32,961 bases of DNA from Nostoc sp. LEGE 12450 (GCF_015206895.1 NZ_JADEXU010000089.1:1-32961), one strand, 5' to 3'; numbered from the stretch's first letter, positions 15,202 through 24,596 are shown. The notes: a model not told the origin generated them from the letters alone. Program-made: numbers and translations.

Positions 15202-15870
15202 TTAGCTCTCATTTTTTAACATCGCATAGAGTCTAAACTCTAGAAGCAAAGGGCAGATGTGTAACTGCCATTGCACAGTTGAGACATTCAAATCTTTGAT
15301 TAAGCCAGTGCGTATATCTAGTACCCAACCATGAACCATAGGCGCTTTTCGCTCATAAAGTGCCTGACGCATGATAGAAGTTTGGTAGAGATTTTTCACT
15401 TGCGCCACTACATTTATTTCTGCCAAACGATTTAGACGTTCTTCTCTGGTTGGTAAGGCATCAATTTCTTCTTGTTTGTGTAAATACAGTTCCCGAATCG
15501 GATTTACCCAGTTATCCAGTATTCCGATGGTTCTCCCTTCTAAAGCCGCTTTAATTCCTCCGCAGTCGTAGTGACCACAAACGATAATATGTTCCACCTT
15601 AAGATGTAAAATTGCGTATTCTAAAACGGCTAAAAAGTTAATATCCGTTAGAGAAACTTGATTCGCAATATTACGATGAACAAATAATTCTCCTGGTTCT
15701 GTACGAGTAAGGTTTGTTAAGGGTAAACGACTATCAGAACACCCGATGTATAGAAAAGGTGGTGTTTGTCCCTTAGATAACTCTTGAAAGTAAGTTGGAT
15801 CTATAGCTAATTTCTCCGCAACCCAAGCCTGATTATTTCTGAAGAGTTCATCAATGCTGTTATATTTCAT
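15202..15870 (-). CDS. Beta-class carbonic anhydrase
   Basis: 222 residues. Zinc ligands and active-site residues are complete: C44 and D46-R48 in IGCSDSR, H100 and C103 in CGHYDCGG, and FVHRNIANQV. It interconverts CO2 and bicarbonate and in cyanobacteria belongs to carbon concentration or pH balance. Plant-like/CcaA carboxysomal enzymes carry a long C-terminal extension; this protein does not, so the carboxysomal role is not indicated. No signal peptide. ATG start with GAAAG upstream. It is flanked by a repeat-rich gap and an AT-rich gap, so monocistronic. Confidence 0.94.
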   Translation of the reverse strand: MKYNSIDELFRNNQAWVAEKLAIDPTYFQELSKGQTPPFLYIGCSDSRLPLTNLTRTEPGELFVHRNIANQVSLTDINFLAVLEYAILHLKVEHIIVCGHYDCGGIKAALEGRTIGILDNWVNPIRELYLHKQEEIDALPTREERLNRLAEINVVAQVKNLYQTSIMRQALYERKAPMVHGWVLDIRTGLIKDLNVSTVQWQLHICPLLLEFRLYAMLKNES

Positions 15871-16474
15871 CTTTCGTCAAATTCGGGAGATAATCTCATA
15901 AATATTTTAGCTGAATTACAGTTTCCGCTAAATCAGTATGAACTTGTTGCAATCTAAAATTTGAGAAAGATAACAGTCTTGTTTTACATTTTTACATAAG
16001 TAAGTGAGCGTAAATAATTGTCCTTGGGATAAGGCAATAGGCAATAGGTATAGGGTTTTAGCCTAGTTAATTTTTATTTACATAATTTTGATTTATTGTG
16101 CAATCTTGCTTACAGCATTAATATAATTATTGTATAAATTGTAAACAAGCGATTTAGAATTTAGAGATAAAATAACTATGTATAACTTTAGGTAAATAGC
16201 TAAATAAAGTAAAATTTATATCACCAAAACTCTGATTATTAAGACTGTCAATTTAAAACCTTCATCTAACATCTGTAGATATTTTTGCAAACTAAAAAAA
16301 TTTTCTAAACAAAATCATTTTAAATCACACCCCAAGCCGTGCATTGAGTCAAGGAAGTGCGGCGTAACTTTTAAGTGCTATATCTTTAATACACAGAGAC
16401 ATTTATTTCCTGATAACAGTAAACTATCTTAACAAAGATGCAAAATTTGAGGTTGAGATATTCAGTTATCAGCT
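15871..16474. other. AT-rich gap of 600 bp, no gene seen
   Basis: Short heptamer tandem (GGCAATA twice, then GGTATAG) at about 16033-16053 is an STRR-type repeat. The rest is A/T-rich with no open frame supported by a ribosome site. It probably holds the carbonic anhydrase promoter near 15871-15960. Confidence 0.5.
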
Positions 16475-16726
16475 TCAATCGGGGGCAACAACTTTGCTCT
16501 CGTTATGATGGTTGATTGACCAACGGTGATCGACAGTCACAGAGGAAAATTCGCAAATTTCTTCTAGTCGTTTTTGTTGTACCGCAGCTTTACGGAGAGT
16601 AATAATTAGTTGATTTACCTGATGGCGTAAATCTGGATTATCATTTACCGCTAACATGGTTTGTCTTTCTAAAAGTTGAAGTATAAGTTCGTAGTGAATA
16701 GGTGAAGGTAAAGGAATTTGCTCCAT
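16475..16726 (-). CDS. Small conserved cyanobacterial protein (DUF5340-like)
   Basis: 83 residues from the internal ATG at 16726, or 90 from 16747. The N-terminus MEQIPLPSPIHYELILQLLE and the helix HQVNQLIITLRKAAVQQKRLEE resemble a small cyanobacterial family that I remember as DUF5340; this is from memory and should be checked. No membrane segment; predicted mostly helical. Function unknown. It stands alone between carbonic anhydrase and trpC on the same strand, with about 230 bp from trpC. Confidence 0.7.
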   Translation of the reverse strand: MEQIPLPSPIHYELILQLLERQTMLAVNDNPDLRHQVNQLIITLRKAAVQQKRLEEICEFSSVTVDHRWSINHHNESKVVAPD

Positions 16727-16952
16727 GAAGTTCAATTTTGATTTCATATTTGGAATTTTGTATTAGTCAAATTTCATTTCTTGTAAATAAATTGTTACAT
16801 AATAAATAACTAGTTGCTTATGGCTTTGATTTGATTAGCGATGAAGATTTGGCAAAGATATTGATAATAGTCGACAGCAAGTTGCTGCGTGTCTACGCAT
16901 AGTATGCCCTATTAGTTGCCCTGCACTAAAAGGTACAGGGAAAGTTTTTATT

Positions 16953-17843
16953 TCAGAAATTCTTTGGTAATATATTGGCGATCGCAGCACCGGGATCTGG
17001 TTGTTTCACCAAAGATTCTCCAATGAGTACGGCAGATGCACCTGCTGTCAGCACTAAACTCAAATCATTTGGGTTGTGTAGTCCTGACTCGCTGACAACA
17101 AGGATGTTTTTCTCCTGCAATTGGCTACCCCTTGCAGCTAAAAGTTGGCAAGTGGTTTGCAAGTCAACAGAGAAATCTTCCAAATTGCGATTATTGATTC
17201 CTACTAAGGAGACCCCATCCAAGGCTAACACACGGTCAAGTTCTGCCAAGCTATGGACTTCAATCAAGGCTGCCATTTTCAAGTTGTTAGCAATTTTGAG
17301 GAAGTATTTCAAATCTTGATCGCCCAGGATAGCCGCAATCAACAAAATAGCATCTGCACCGTGAATCCGCGCCAAGTATATTTGGTAAGCATAGATGATA
17401 AACTCTTTGCATAATAGGGGCAAATCTACGGCAGCCCGAATCTTGGCTAAGTTTTCAAAACTACCTTGAAAGAACTTGACATCGGTTAGCACGGAAAGAC
17501 AACTAGCACCACCTTGCTGATAAGATTGAGCGATCGCTACTGGGTCAAAATCTTCTCGGAAAACGCCTTTACTTGGTGAAGCTTTTTTAACTTCGGCAAT
17601 TAACGCTGGCTTCGTCTTGCCTTGGCGCAAAGCGGCAACAAAATCACGGGTTGGCGGCGCATTCAGTACCTGCTTTCGCAATTCTTGCAAAGGAACCTTT
17701 TCCCGCATCAGGTCATATTCTACTTCTTTCTGCCAGACAATTTCTTCCAAGATATTGTTTGGCGCTGAATCAGGTACGGCAGCCTGGTAACGTAACATGG
17801 ATACAGCAATAGCTGGATTAGGGGAACGACGACGGATTTGCAT
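16953..17843 (-). CDS. trpC: Indole-3-glycerol phosphate synthase
   Basis: Closes the ring of 1-(2-carboxyphenylamino)-1-deoxyribulose 5-phosphate to indole-3-glycerol phosphate in tryptophan synthesis. 296 residues, with an N-terminal stretch of about 35 residues before the TIM barrel, as in other cyanobacteria. Landmarks are LIAEVKKASPSKGVF with the catalytic lysine, LCKEFIIYAYQIY, DAILLIAAIL, LVGINNRNLEDF and VVSESGL. ATG at 17843 has no strong ribosome site. It is downstream of lpdA across 90 bp packed with heptamer repeats, so co-transcription is uncertain. Confidence 0.97.
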   Translation of the reverse strand: MQIRRRSPNPAIAVSMLRYQAAVPDSAPNNILEEIVWQKEVEYDLMREKVPLQELRKQVLNAPPTRDFVAALRQGKTKPALIAEVKKASPSKGVFREDFDPVAIAQSYQQGGASCLSVLTDVKFFQGSFENLAKIRAAVDLPLLCKEFIIYAYQIYLARIHGADAILLIAAILGDQDLKYFLKIANNLKMAALIEVHSLAELDRVLALDGVSLVGINNRNLEDFSVDLQTTCQLLAARGSQLQEKNILVVSESGLHNPNDLSLVLTAGASAVLIGESLVKQPDPGAAIANILPKNF

Positions 17844-17849
17844 AATTAG

Positions 17850-17933
17850 TCATTTGTCAGTGGTCATTGGTCATTTGTCAGTGGTCATTTGTCCTTGTTT
17901 ATTGACAAAGGACAAATGACAGAGGACAAATGA
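17850..17933. repeat. Tandem 7-bp repeats (STRR) with inverted partner, lpdA-trpC gap
   Basis: From 17850 six adjacent heptamers read TCATTTG, TCAGTGG, TCATTGG, TCATTTG, TCAGTGG, TCATTTG; after a short spacer the complementary pattern GGACAAATGACAGAGGACAA follows, so the whole can fold into a long hairpin. It fills almost the entire spacer. Confidence 0.85.
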
Positions 17934-19358
17934 CTAAATAGCTCGTTTATAAGCTTCGTCTAGGACTTCCGAGAGTGTCGGGTGGGCGTGAACTAGATGT
18001 GCGAGGCTTTGGACGGATTGACGGTTTGCGATCGCGGCTGACGCTTCATGAATTAAGTCTGAGGCGTGGAGTCCGAAAATGTGAACGCCTAAGACTTCTC
18101 CTGTGTCTTTGCGATATATCACTTTGGCAATACCATCGGCTTCATTTTCTGCCAACGCTTTGGAATTCCCTTTGAAGTAACTCCGACTTGTGGCGATTTC
18201 AAACCCTTCGGTTTGTCCCAATTCCTTCGCTGCGGTTTCTGTTAAACCTACATAGCTAACTTCTGGGTGGGTAAAAGCTGCTGCGGGGATGCTGCGATAG
18301 TCTACTATTCTTTGCCTCCCAACTATATTTTCTACCGCGATGATGCCCTGAGCAGAAGCCGCATGTGCTAACATCATCTTCCCATTAGCATCGCCAATTG
18401 CCCAGACATTTGGTACTACTTCACCAGATAATAGCACTGCCATGCGATCGTCAACTGGGATAAAATTCCGCCGATCGAGTTCTATACCCACAGACTCCAA
18501 ACCAAGATTTTTGGTCGCCGGGATGCGTCCTGTAGCCACCAAGCAAGCATCTACTTCGATGACATCTACATCTTCTTTGGTTTTGAAATCTGCTAACTCA
18601 ATTACCACTGGTGAACCAGGGGTAACTTTTTTGGCGTATATTCCCACTTTGGTTTCAATATCGCGGGGAGTAATCAGCACCCGTTCGGCAAGTTTGGCAA
18701 TGTCGCGGTCAAATCCTGGCATTAACTGATCTAGGGCTTCAATCAAGGTGATTTCACAACCCAAAGCTGAGTAAACATCAGAAAATTCCAAGCCGATGTA
18801 ACCACTGCCAATAATCGCCACCCAGTCTGGTAGCGACTCTAACTTCACACCTTGATCGCTAGTAAAGACAGTTTTGCCGTCTACTTCAATCCCTGGAGGT
18901 ACAAAAGGAATTGAACCAGGGGAAAGGATGATGTCTTTGGCTGTGATGATTTTTTCGCCACCGTCTCCGGTTACAGCAACTTTTTGTGCCCCAGCGATTT
19001 TTCCCCAACCCCTGATAATATCGACTCCTAGACGTTTGAGACTGTTGGTTAAGTCCCCTTGAATTTTCGAGACGAGATTATTAGCATGATTAGCGATCGC
19101 TTGGCGATCGAATTCCACACTACCAATTTGAATTCCCAGCGATTTGAGGTGGTGGGCATTGCGTAACTCCCGCACACGTCCAGATGCCGCCAGCAGCGCT
19201 TTAGAAGGAATACAACCCCGATTAACACAGGTTCCTCCCATATCACCAGCTTCAATAATCGCTGTTTTTAAACCGCAACTTACGGCGTGTAAGGCTGCGC
19301 CATGCCCGCCTACACCAGCGCCGATAATGACTAAATCGTAATCAAATCCTTGACTCAC
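17934..19358 (-). CDS. lpdA: Dihydrolipoamide dehydrogenase (E3)
   Basis: FAD flavoenzyme that reoxidises lipoyl groups of 2-oxoacid dehydrogenases and glycine cleavage. 474 residues. FAD motif VIIGAGVGGHGAALHA (10-25), redox-active disulfide C44 and C49 in GGTCVNRGCIPSKALL, the NAD motif with VAIIGSGYIGLEF, and near the C-terminus HAHPTLSE with the catalytic histidine-glutamate pair. All key residues present. It begins at GTG preceded by GGGGAAC. Upstream is a 500-bp repeat-rich gap shared with the divergent SWIM gene. Confidence 0.96.
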   Translation of the reverse strand: MSQGFDYDLVIIGAGVGGHGAALHAVSCGLKTAIIEAGDMGGTCVNRGCIPSKALLAASGRVRELRNAHHLKSLGIQIGSVEFDRQAIANHANNLVSKIQGDLTNSLKRLGVDIIRGWGKIAGAQKVAVTGDGGEKIITAKDIILSPGSIPFVPPGIEVDGKTVFTSDQGVKLESLPDWVAIIGSGYIGLEFSDVYSALGCEITLIEALDQLMPGFDRDIAKLAERVLITPRDIETKVGIYAKKVTPGSPVVIELADFKTKEDVDVIEVDACLVATGRIPATKNLGLESVGIELDRRNFIPVDDRMAVLLSGEVVPNVWAIGDANGKMMLAHAASAQGIIAVENIVGRQRIVDYRSIPAAAFTHPEVSYVGLTETAAKELGQTEGFEIATSRSYFKGNSKALAENEADGIAKVIYRKDTGEVLGVHIFGLHASDLIHEASAAIANRQSVQSLAHLVHAHPTLSEVLDEAYKRAI

Positions 19359-19860
19359 GTTAGGTTCCCCGTCTGCTTCGCCTATTTATTCTCAACTTGA
19401 CCGACAATCAGCGCAACCCCTTTAACAGTTATCAGTTATCAACGATCAGTTTTGTTGCTGGGTTTAAGCCCCCAGCACATAGTTATTCAGTGAACACTGG
19501 AAACTGTCAACTGATTTAAATCCCCTACCATCCGCCTGATAACTATTTACTGATTTAACGTTCGGGTGTTGCTAACTTCAATTATGATTCACTGACTTCG
19601 GGCGAAAAGATGGATGTTTTCAGTAATTATAGTCAAATCTAGATACTTATTTTAAAGGGAATGGGGAATGGGGAGCAGGGGGACAAGAGGTGAGAACTTG
19701 AAACAAGTCTTTCCCCTTGTCCCCAATTCTCCTTGTCCCCAAGTCCTCTTCCCAATGCCCAATTCCCGATTCCCAATGACTAATAACTTTACAGCGCCAT
19801 CGCCTAACACCTAAGCTGGGTTTAGGATTCATCCAGAGGATTTACACAGGCGATCGCTCG
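19359..19860. other. Divergent intergenic region made largely of repeats
   Basis: Contains short CAGTTATCAGTTATCA-type repeats near 19430-19455, a TGCTGGG...CCCAGCA hairpin at 19456-19477, and the large repeat at 19657-19785. No gene is seen. The promoters of lpdA and the SWIM gene should lie here. Confidence 0.6.
19657..19785. repeat. Dispersed Nostoc-type repeat, copy B
   Basis: Second copy of the repeat at 14036-14155. The core from ACAAGAGGTGAGAACTTGAA to CTTGTCCCCA is the same in both, while flanking GGGGAATGGGGA and CCCAATTCCC units differ in number. The window start (about 1-27) contains a further CCCAATGCCCAATG fragment. Confidence 0.8.
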
Positions 19861-21636
19861 ATGTCTATTCCCCAAATTACTGAATTTACTATCCGCCGTC
19901 ATGCCAACACCAAATCTTTCCAACGCGGCGAGGCATACTATGAGGCTGGTGCTGTTCATGCTGTTACCCAACGTGGTCATCTACTTCAAGCGGAAGTTGC
20001 AGGTACTGAAGCAAGACCTTATCATGTCAATTTGAGTTTCGATAGCAGTGGGTTAACCTCAGCAAACTGCACCTGTGCCTACAACTTTGACGGGTGGTGC
20101 AAACACATTATCGCCACGATGCTTGTCTGTGTGCGTGATTCAGAAAGTATTGAACAGCGCCCCACGCTAGAACAACTACTCAATCGCCTCGATAATATCC
20201 AAACCCAAAGGCTGCTGCAAGAGTTGGTAAATGAATACCCACCACTAATTGAGGCGATTGACCGTCATGTAGGTTGGATGACGAATCCTATTGTCGAGCA
20301 AACAAGCATAAAACCCTTGCGCCGCAGGACTATTGATCCGGCTCCTTTTCGGCGGCAAGTCCGGCAAATTATCCGGGATGCTGTGCGCTTCTTTGAGGAA
20401 GGGTGTGAAGAAGACCCGATTGCTGAAGAATTGGTGAGTGTGGTGCAAACTGCGGTAGCTTTTAGTGAACGAGGAGAGGGTGAAAATGCGATCGCTATTT
20501 TAGAAGCGATTACCTTTACTTGTGTGGAAAATTGGGACGATATTGCAGATTACGGCGCTGAAAATGATGAAATTGTTGGGGAATTAAATGAGGCTTGGTG
20601 TGAAGCAATTCTGACTGCTGAACTTACCCCAGAAGAAAAAGTTGATATTCAAATAAATTTGGAAGCTTGGCAAGATGAGTGGAATGCTGATTTTGGCCTA
20701 GTGATGGAAGCTTTACGGCAAGGTTGGGATTATCCGCCCCTAATGCAAGTTCTCCAAGGTAATATTACCGAAAGAGGAGCTTGGGAAGAAGACGTGCCAG
20801 ACTATGCAGATGATTTGGCACTAATTCGGTTAAAAATTCTTGAGCGTCAAGAACGTTACCAAGAATACCTATATTTAGCAGAAGCAGAAGGACAAACCCA
20901 GCAGTATCTCACAATGTTAGGGCGTTTGGGCAGAGTAGAAGAAGCAGTGGATGCTGCTCAAACCCAGATGAACTCAATAGAAGAGGCGTTTGCTCTAGCG
21001 AAAGCACTAAGCGAACAGGGGGCGTTACAGCAATCACTAGATATAGCCCAGAGTGGGTTAAATTTACCAGGGAATTGTCAGTACGAATTAGGAATTTGGA
21101 CAAGTGATTTAGCTGTTGAGTTGGGTAATAGTGAAGCTGCTTTATTAGCAATTAAGGCGGCTTTCCAAGTCAAGCCCTCTTTTGTTGACTACGAAAAGAT
21201 GGCAGAATTAGCTGGGGAAAACTGGGAAACTGTCAAAACAGACCTGCTGAGAATTATTCGTACTTATAGTGGTTGGGGAACAGAATCAGCCAAGGTAGAT
21301 ATATTCTTGCATGAGGGACTAATTGATGATGCAATTGCGATCGCTAGTGAACTCAGTTCTTATTATTCAGAATTGATTCATCGCGTCATGAATGCCGCTA
21401 TCCCTCACAATCCAACTTGGGTGATTGCTAATGCGCGTCGCCGTGCCGAAAAGATTATGGATGGAGGTAAGGCAGAATATTACTACTATGCGGTTGAATG
21501 GTTAAAAAAAGTTCGTGCCGCCTACTTGGAATCTGGGAAGAAAGCTGACTGGTTAAGCTACCGGGAAAACTTAATGCAAACCCACACTCGTAAACGTAAA
21601 TTGATGGGAATGTTACAGCAAAGGGATATGGAGTAA
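19861..21636 (+). CDS. SWIM zinc-finger domain protein
   Basis: 591 residues. The SWIM signature CxC-x7-CxH is formed by C70, C72, C80 and H82 (NCTCAYNFDGWCKH). The remaining 500 residues are helical and repetitive, with TPR/HEAT-like segments such as AEAEGQTQQYLTMLGRLGRV and VEEAVDAAQTQ, and are acidic around 140-280. SWIM modules bind DNA or proteins; in bacteria several occur next to SNF2 helicases, none of which is seen here. No membrane segment. The ATG follows a GCGATCGC site with no clear Shine-Dalgarno. Divergent from lpdA. Function beyond the domain call is unknown. Confidence 0.85.
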   Translation: MSIPQITEFTIRRHANTKSFQRGEAYYEAGAVHAVTQRGHLLQAEVAGTEARPYHVNLSFDSSGLTSANCTCAYNFDGWCKHIIATMLVCVRDSESIEQRPTLEQLLNRLDNIQTQRLLQELVNEYPPLIEAIDRHVGWMTNPIVEQTSIKPLRRRTIDPAPFRRQVRQIIRDAVRFFEEGCEEDPIAEELVSVVQTAVAFSERGEGENAIAILEAITFTCVENWDDIADYGAENDEIVGELNEAWCEAILTAELTPEEKVDIQINLEAWQDEWNADFGLVMEALRQGWDYPPLMQVLQGNITERGAWEEDVPDYADDLALIRLKILERQERYQEYLYLAEAEGQTQQYLTMLGRLGRVEEAVDAAQTQMNSIEEAFALAKALSEQGALQQSLDIAQSGLNLPGNCQYELGIWTSDLAVELGNSEAALLAIKAAFQVKPSFVDYEKMAELAGENWETVKTDLLRIIRTYSGWGTESAKVDIFLHEGLIDDAIAIASELSSYYSELIHRVMNAAIPHNPTWVIANARRRAEKIMDGGKAEYYYYAVEWLKKVRAAYLESGKKADWLSYRENLMQTHTRKRKLMGMLQQRDME

Positions 21637-21670
21637 AAACTATTATTTTTAAGCTTTCATTTGATGAGTT

Positions 21671-21696
21671 GTAGAGACGTAAAGTTTTACGTCTCT
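21671..21696 (+). terminator. GTAGAGACG-family palindrome after the SWIM gene
   Basis: TAGAGACGTAAA, GT, TTTACGTCTCTA is a 12-bp perfect inverted repeat, 35 bp past the stop. Same family as 15058-15086. It could stop transcription but lacks a clear T-run. Confidence 0.5.
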
Positions 21697-21778
21697 AGAA
21701 AGTTTTGATGATAAATCAACTAATCAAATTGAATGACATGAACCATTAATTAATAGTTTTCCCATTAATTTTGATGAT

Positions 21779-21959
21779 TTAGTAGTAAGCAGTACCCTGT
21801 GGGAACATTGCGCGAACAGTGCTTAAAAATCCAGGAATAAAGTCCTGAATAAGAACTTGTTCAGCCCTTTTAAATAATGAGACAAACCACTAAGTCTATT
21901 TCTGCCGCAGCAATAGATAATTCCAAGATGTCTTCTTGTTGATGCAGATTGAACACCAT
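21779..21959 (-). pseudogene. Possible decayed coding fragment, family unknown
   Basis: On the minus strand, one frame gives MVFNLHQQEDILELSIAA continuing AEIDLVV, and the next frame continues with FKRAEQVLIQDFIPGFLSTV and RAMFPQGTAYY before a stop at 21779. Both pieces look protein-like and are contiguous if one frameshift is allowed near 21895. I do not recognise the family; the fragment could be chance. The rest of the 478-bp gap between the SWIM gene and the TpsB gene shows nothing else. Confidence 0.3.
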
Positions 21960-22114
21960 CAATGCCTTTGAAGTTTGCAATCACCAAATTCTTGAGCTTT
22001 TAAATTGAGATTTGCCCAAGATATTAACCTTAACGGCAAAAGATGAAGTAAGATTCACATCTGAGACAGTTTCCGTATAATTCCATAGTTACGGACAAAA
22101 AATAGTGCAGTGCG

Positions 22115-23911
22115 ATGATTAATAAATATCCTCAGAATCTTATAGCGTCCTACTTACCACTGAGTATGCTTGTATTACTCAGCAGCATCTCTTCTAATCC
22201 ACTGAAAGCTCAGGCTGTTGATACTACACAATTACCAACTAGTACTCTCATCCTTTCACAACAACAACTCCCACCACCACAAGATTTACAACCACCCGTA
22301 CCTTCGCCAGTTCCCTCACCTGAACTGCCTCAGCCACTTCCCCCACCAGCAGAACTATTTCCCCCCTCTGTCCCAACTCCCACACCTGATGAACCACTAC
22401 CTGGTAAGTTTCCTCAAACTATTGTTGTTGAACGGTTTGAAGTTCTTGGTAGCACAGTTTTCAGTCCCGAAGAGTTAGCCCTCGAGACTGCTGAATTTAC
22501 CAAACGACCAATCTCGCTGGCTGAAGTGTATCAAGCACGTTCTAAAATTACTGACCTATACGTCAGAAATGGTTATATTACCTCTGGTGCATACATCCCA
22601 CCCCAAACAATCCAATCCGGTGTTGTAAAAATTCAGGTGGTTGAAGGTAAATTAGAAGATATTCAAGTAACTGGAACTCGGCGGTTAAATCCGAATTATG
22701 TTCGTAGCCGCCTAGCAATCGCTACATCACCGCCTCTAAATCGGCAGCGTCTACTAGAAGCGCTACAACTATTGCAACTGAATCCTTTGATTCAAAACGT
22801 TTCTGCTGAACTCTCCGCAGGATCGCGGACTGGTTCGAGTCTCCTAGAAGTCAAGGTTAGTGAGGCAAAAACCTTTAGTAGCCAGATAGTTCTTGATAAT
22901 GGGCGATCGCCTAGTGTTGGCAGTTTTCGCCGCCGATTACAATTGAATGAAGCTAACTTATTGGGATTGGGAGACGCTCTAGGTGTCGCTTACACTAATA
23001 CCGATGGTAGCAACTCCCTTGACGCGAACTATACATTACCACTCAATCCCCGCAATGGCACACTGACTTTCAACTATGGCATCACATCAAGCAATGTCAT
23101 TGAACCTCCTTTCGACGTTTTAGATATCCACTCAGATTCTCGCTATTACGAACTGACATTCCGCCAGCCAATAGTTCAAACTCCGACACAAGAATTCGCT
23201 CTTGGATTGACAGCCTCGCGACGCGAAAGTGATATTTCGTCTTTGCTACAGAGAGAAGGTCTTCCCGGCTCTGTACTTTCACCTGGAGCTGATGAGCAGG
23301 GACACACTAAGGTATCTGCATTCCGATTTTTTCAAGAATGGACGAGTCGTAACAGCCGTGAAGTCATCGCCCTCCGCTCTCAATTTAGTTTGGGTATAGA
23401 TATCTTGAGTCCCACGATTAATCAAAATGCTCCCGATAGCCGTTTTTTTGCTTGGCAAGGGCAAGCGCAGTGGGTACGCCTTTTAGCTCCTGAAACCTTA
23501 ATGTTGTTTCGTTTAAATACGCAACTTGCATCTAGAACACTTCTGCCTTTAGAGCAATTTGGCTTAGGTGGACAAGATAGTATTCGCGGCTATCGTCAAG
23601 ATTACCTGCTGACGGATAATGGCACTTTTGTTTCTGCGGAAGTTCAAATACCAATTCTGCGCTTACCCAAGATAGATAGCACGTTACAGGTTGTTCCCTT
23701 TGTGGATTTTGGTGTTGGTTGGAATAGTTCAGATAGAGAGAATCCCAACCCTAATACTTTAGCTGCTGTTGGTCTGGGGTTGCGTTGGTCACAGAGCGAT
23801 CGCTTCACTTTTCGTCTTGATTGGGGCGTTCCTTTAATATCAGTTGAATCAAATGAGAGAACATTACAAGAAAATGGTCTGTATTTCAGTTTACTGTATA
23901 ATCCTTTCTAA
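22115..23911 (+). CDS. TpsB/ShlB/FhaC-type outer-membrane transporter
   Basis: 598 residues. A signal peptide (about 1-34, ending LKAQA) is followed by a proline-rich linker (about 50-95), a POTRA_2-like domain beginning VERFEVLGSTVFSPEELA, a second POTRA-like segment with GKLEDIQVTGTRRLNPNYV, and a C-terminal 16-strand barrel with TFSSQIVLDNGRSPSVGS and the conserved GGQDSIRGYRQDYLL loop motif that inserts into the pore. This is the two-partner secretion transporter family; it exports a TpsA filamentous protein. No TpsA gene is visible within 8 kb on either side, so the partner must be elsewhere, or the substrate is different. Confidence 0.88.
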   Translation: MINKYPQNLIASYLPLSMLVLLSSISSNPLKAQAVDTTQLPTSTLILSQQQLPPPQDLQPPVPSPVPSPELPQPLPPPAELFPPSVPTPTPDEPLPGKFPQTIVVERFEVLGSTVFSPEELALETAEFTKRPISLAEVYQARSKITDLYVRNGYITSGAYIPPQTIQSGVVKIQVVEGKLEDIQVTGTRRLNPNYVRSRLAIATSPPLNRQRLLEALQLLQLNPLIQNVSAELSAGSRTGSSLLEVKVSEAKTFSSQIVLDNGRSPSVGSFRRRLQLNEANLLGLGDALGVAYTNTDGSNSLDANYTLPLNPRNGTLTFNYGITSSNVIEPPFDVLDIHSDSRYYELTFRQPIVQTPTQEFALGLTASRRESDISSLLQREGLPGSVLSPGADEQGHTKVSAFRFFQEWTSRNSREVIALRSQFSLGIDILSPTINQNAPDSRFFAWQGQAQWVRLLAPETLMLFRLNTQLASRTLLPLEQFGLGGQDSIRGYRQDYLLTDNGTFVSAEVQIPILRLPKIDSTLQVVPFVDFGVGWNSSDRENPNPNTLAAVGLGLRWSQSDRFTFRLDWGVPLISVESNERTLQENGLYFSLLYNPF

Positions 23912-24596
23912 AATTTAGGTGTTAGAAACAGTTTATTCTCTTACCTTATCTACAATAGGCTTCTCTAAAGAGACGCTACTTCGACCTAGGAGTACATTAA
24001 CGGGGGGTTCCCGCCATTAAAAACTAAAAATCAGACGGTTATTTATATAATTTGAAGTTCCTGCACTACTCAGAATAAAAATCCGTAAATATACTATATA
24101 TTCTATTCAGCATTTGATTTTATTCTGGGTATCCTAAGAAAGACAGGTTGGGCTAAATAGACGAAGGGACAAAGCTTATAACTTGTCTCTGGGACTTCCA
24201 GTTAAAAAATTTTCCAACCAATGATCGTGGTTGTAGGGTGTGTTATCGCGATAAGGTAATGCAACTGTTATCTGTAGGTGGTACGTTACTTGCCATGACA
24301 TACCCTACTGGATAATTTATTTTTTGGAAGTCCAAATGGGTCTAGAGAACAGCTAGAACTTCTACCGCAAAACTGATTGAACAATTAGCCATATTATTCA
24401 AGAGGTCAATCATAAATAAAATGGTTGGTTTGCAACTCACACCAATTTTGTGATGCCTGCGGCTGGCTACGCCTACGTAGGTGGTGACAAATTTTATGAA
24501 GCAAGTTTTGCTAGAAGTTAAGACTTTCAGAACGCACTTCTGGGAGTTGTATTTTTCAGACTAAGACAAAAATATATGAGAATTTGAGGAACAGCC
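23912..24596. other. Long intergenic region with repeat pieces
   Basis: Holds a GC-rich Nostoc repeat piece (about 23958-23984), an inverted-repeat element at 24191-24333 and another GC-rich palindrome near 24462-24482. No open frame is credible. The promoter of the FHA-GGDEF-EAL gene is expected in the last 200 bp. Confidence 0.5.
24191..24333. mobile_element. MITE-like element, about 143 bp
   Basis: Left end GGGACTTCCAGTTAAAAAAT and the inverted right end GGACTTCCAAAAAATAAATT share the GGACTTCC terminus. An inner pair GTAGGGTG.../...CCCTAC forms a hairpin. No transposase. The GGACTTCC terminus resembles IS-element ends I have seen in Nostoc genomes. Confidence 0.55.

Noticed and set aside
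17850..17933. Could the heptamer array be a CRISPR?
   Set aside because: Units are only 7 bp with no spacers; it is an STRR-type tandem repeat.
19647..19832. 61-residue minus-strand frame
   Set aside because: It translates the GGGGA-rich dispersed repeat.
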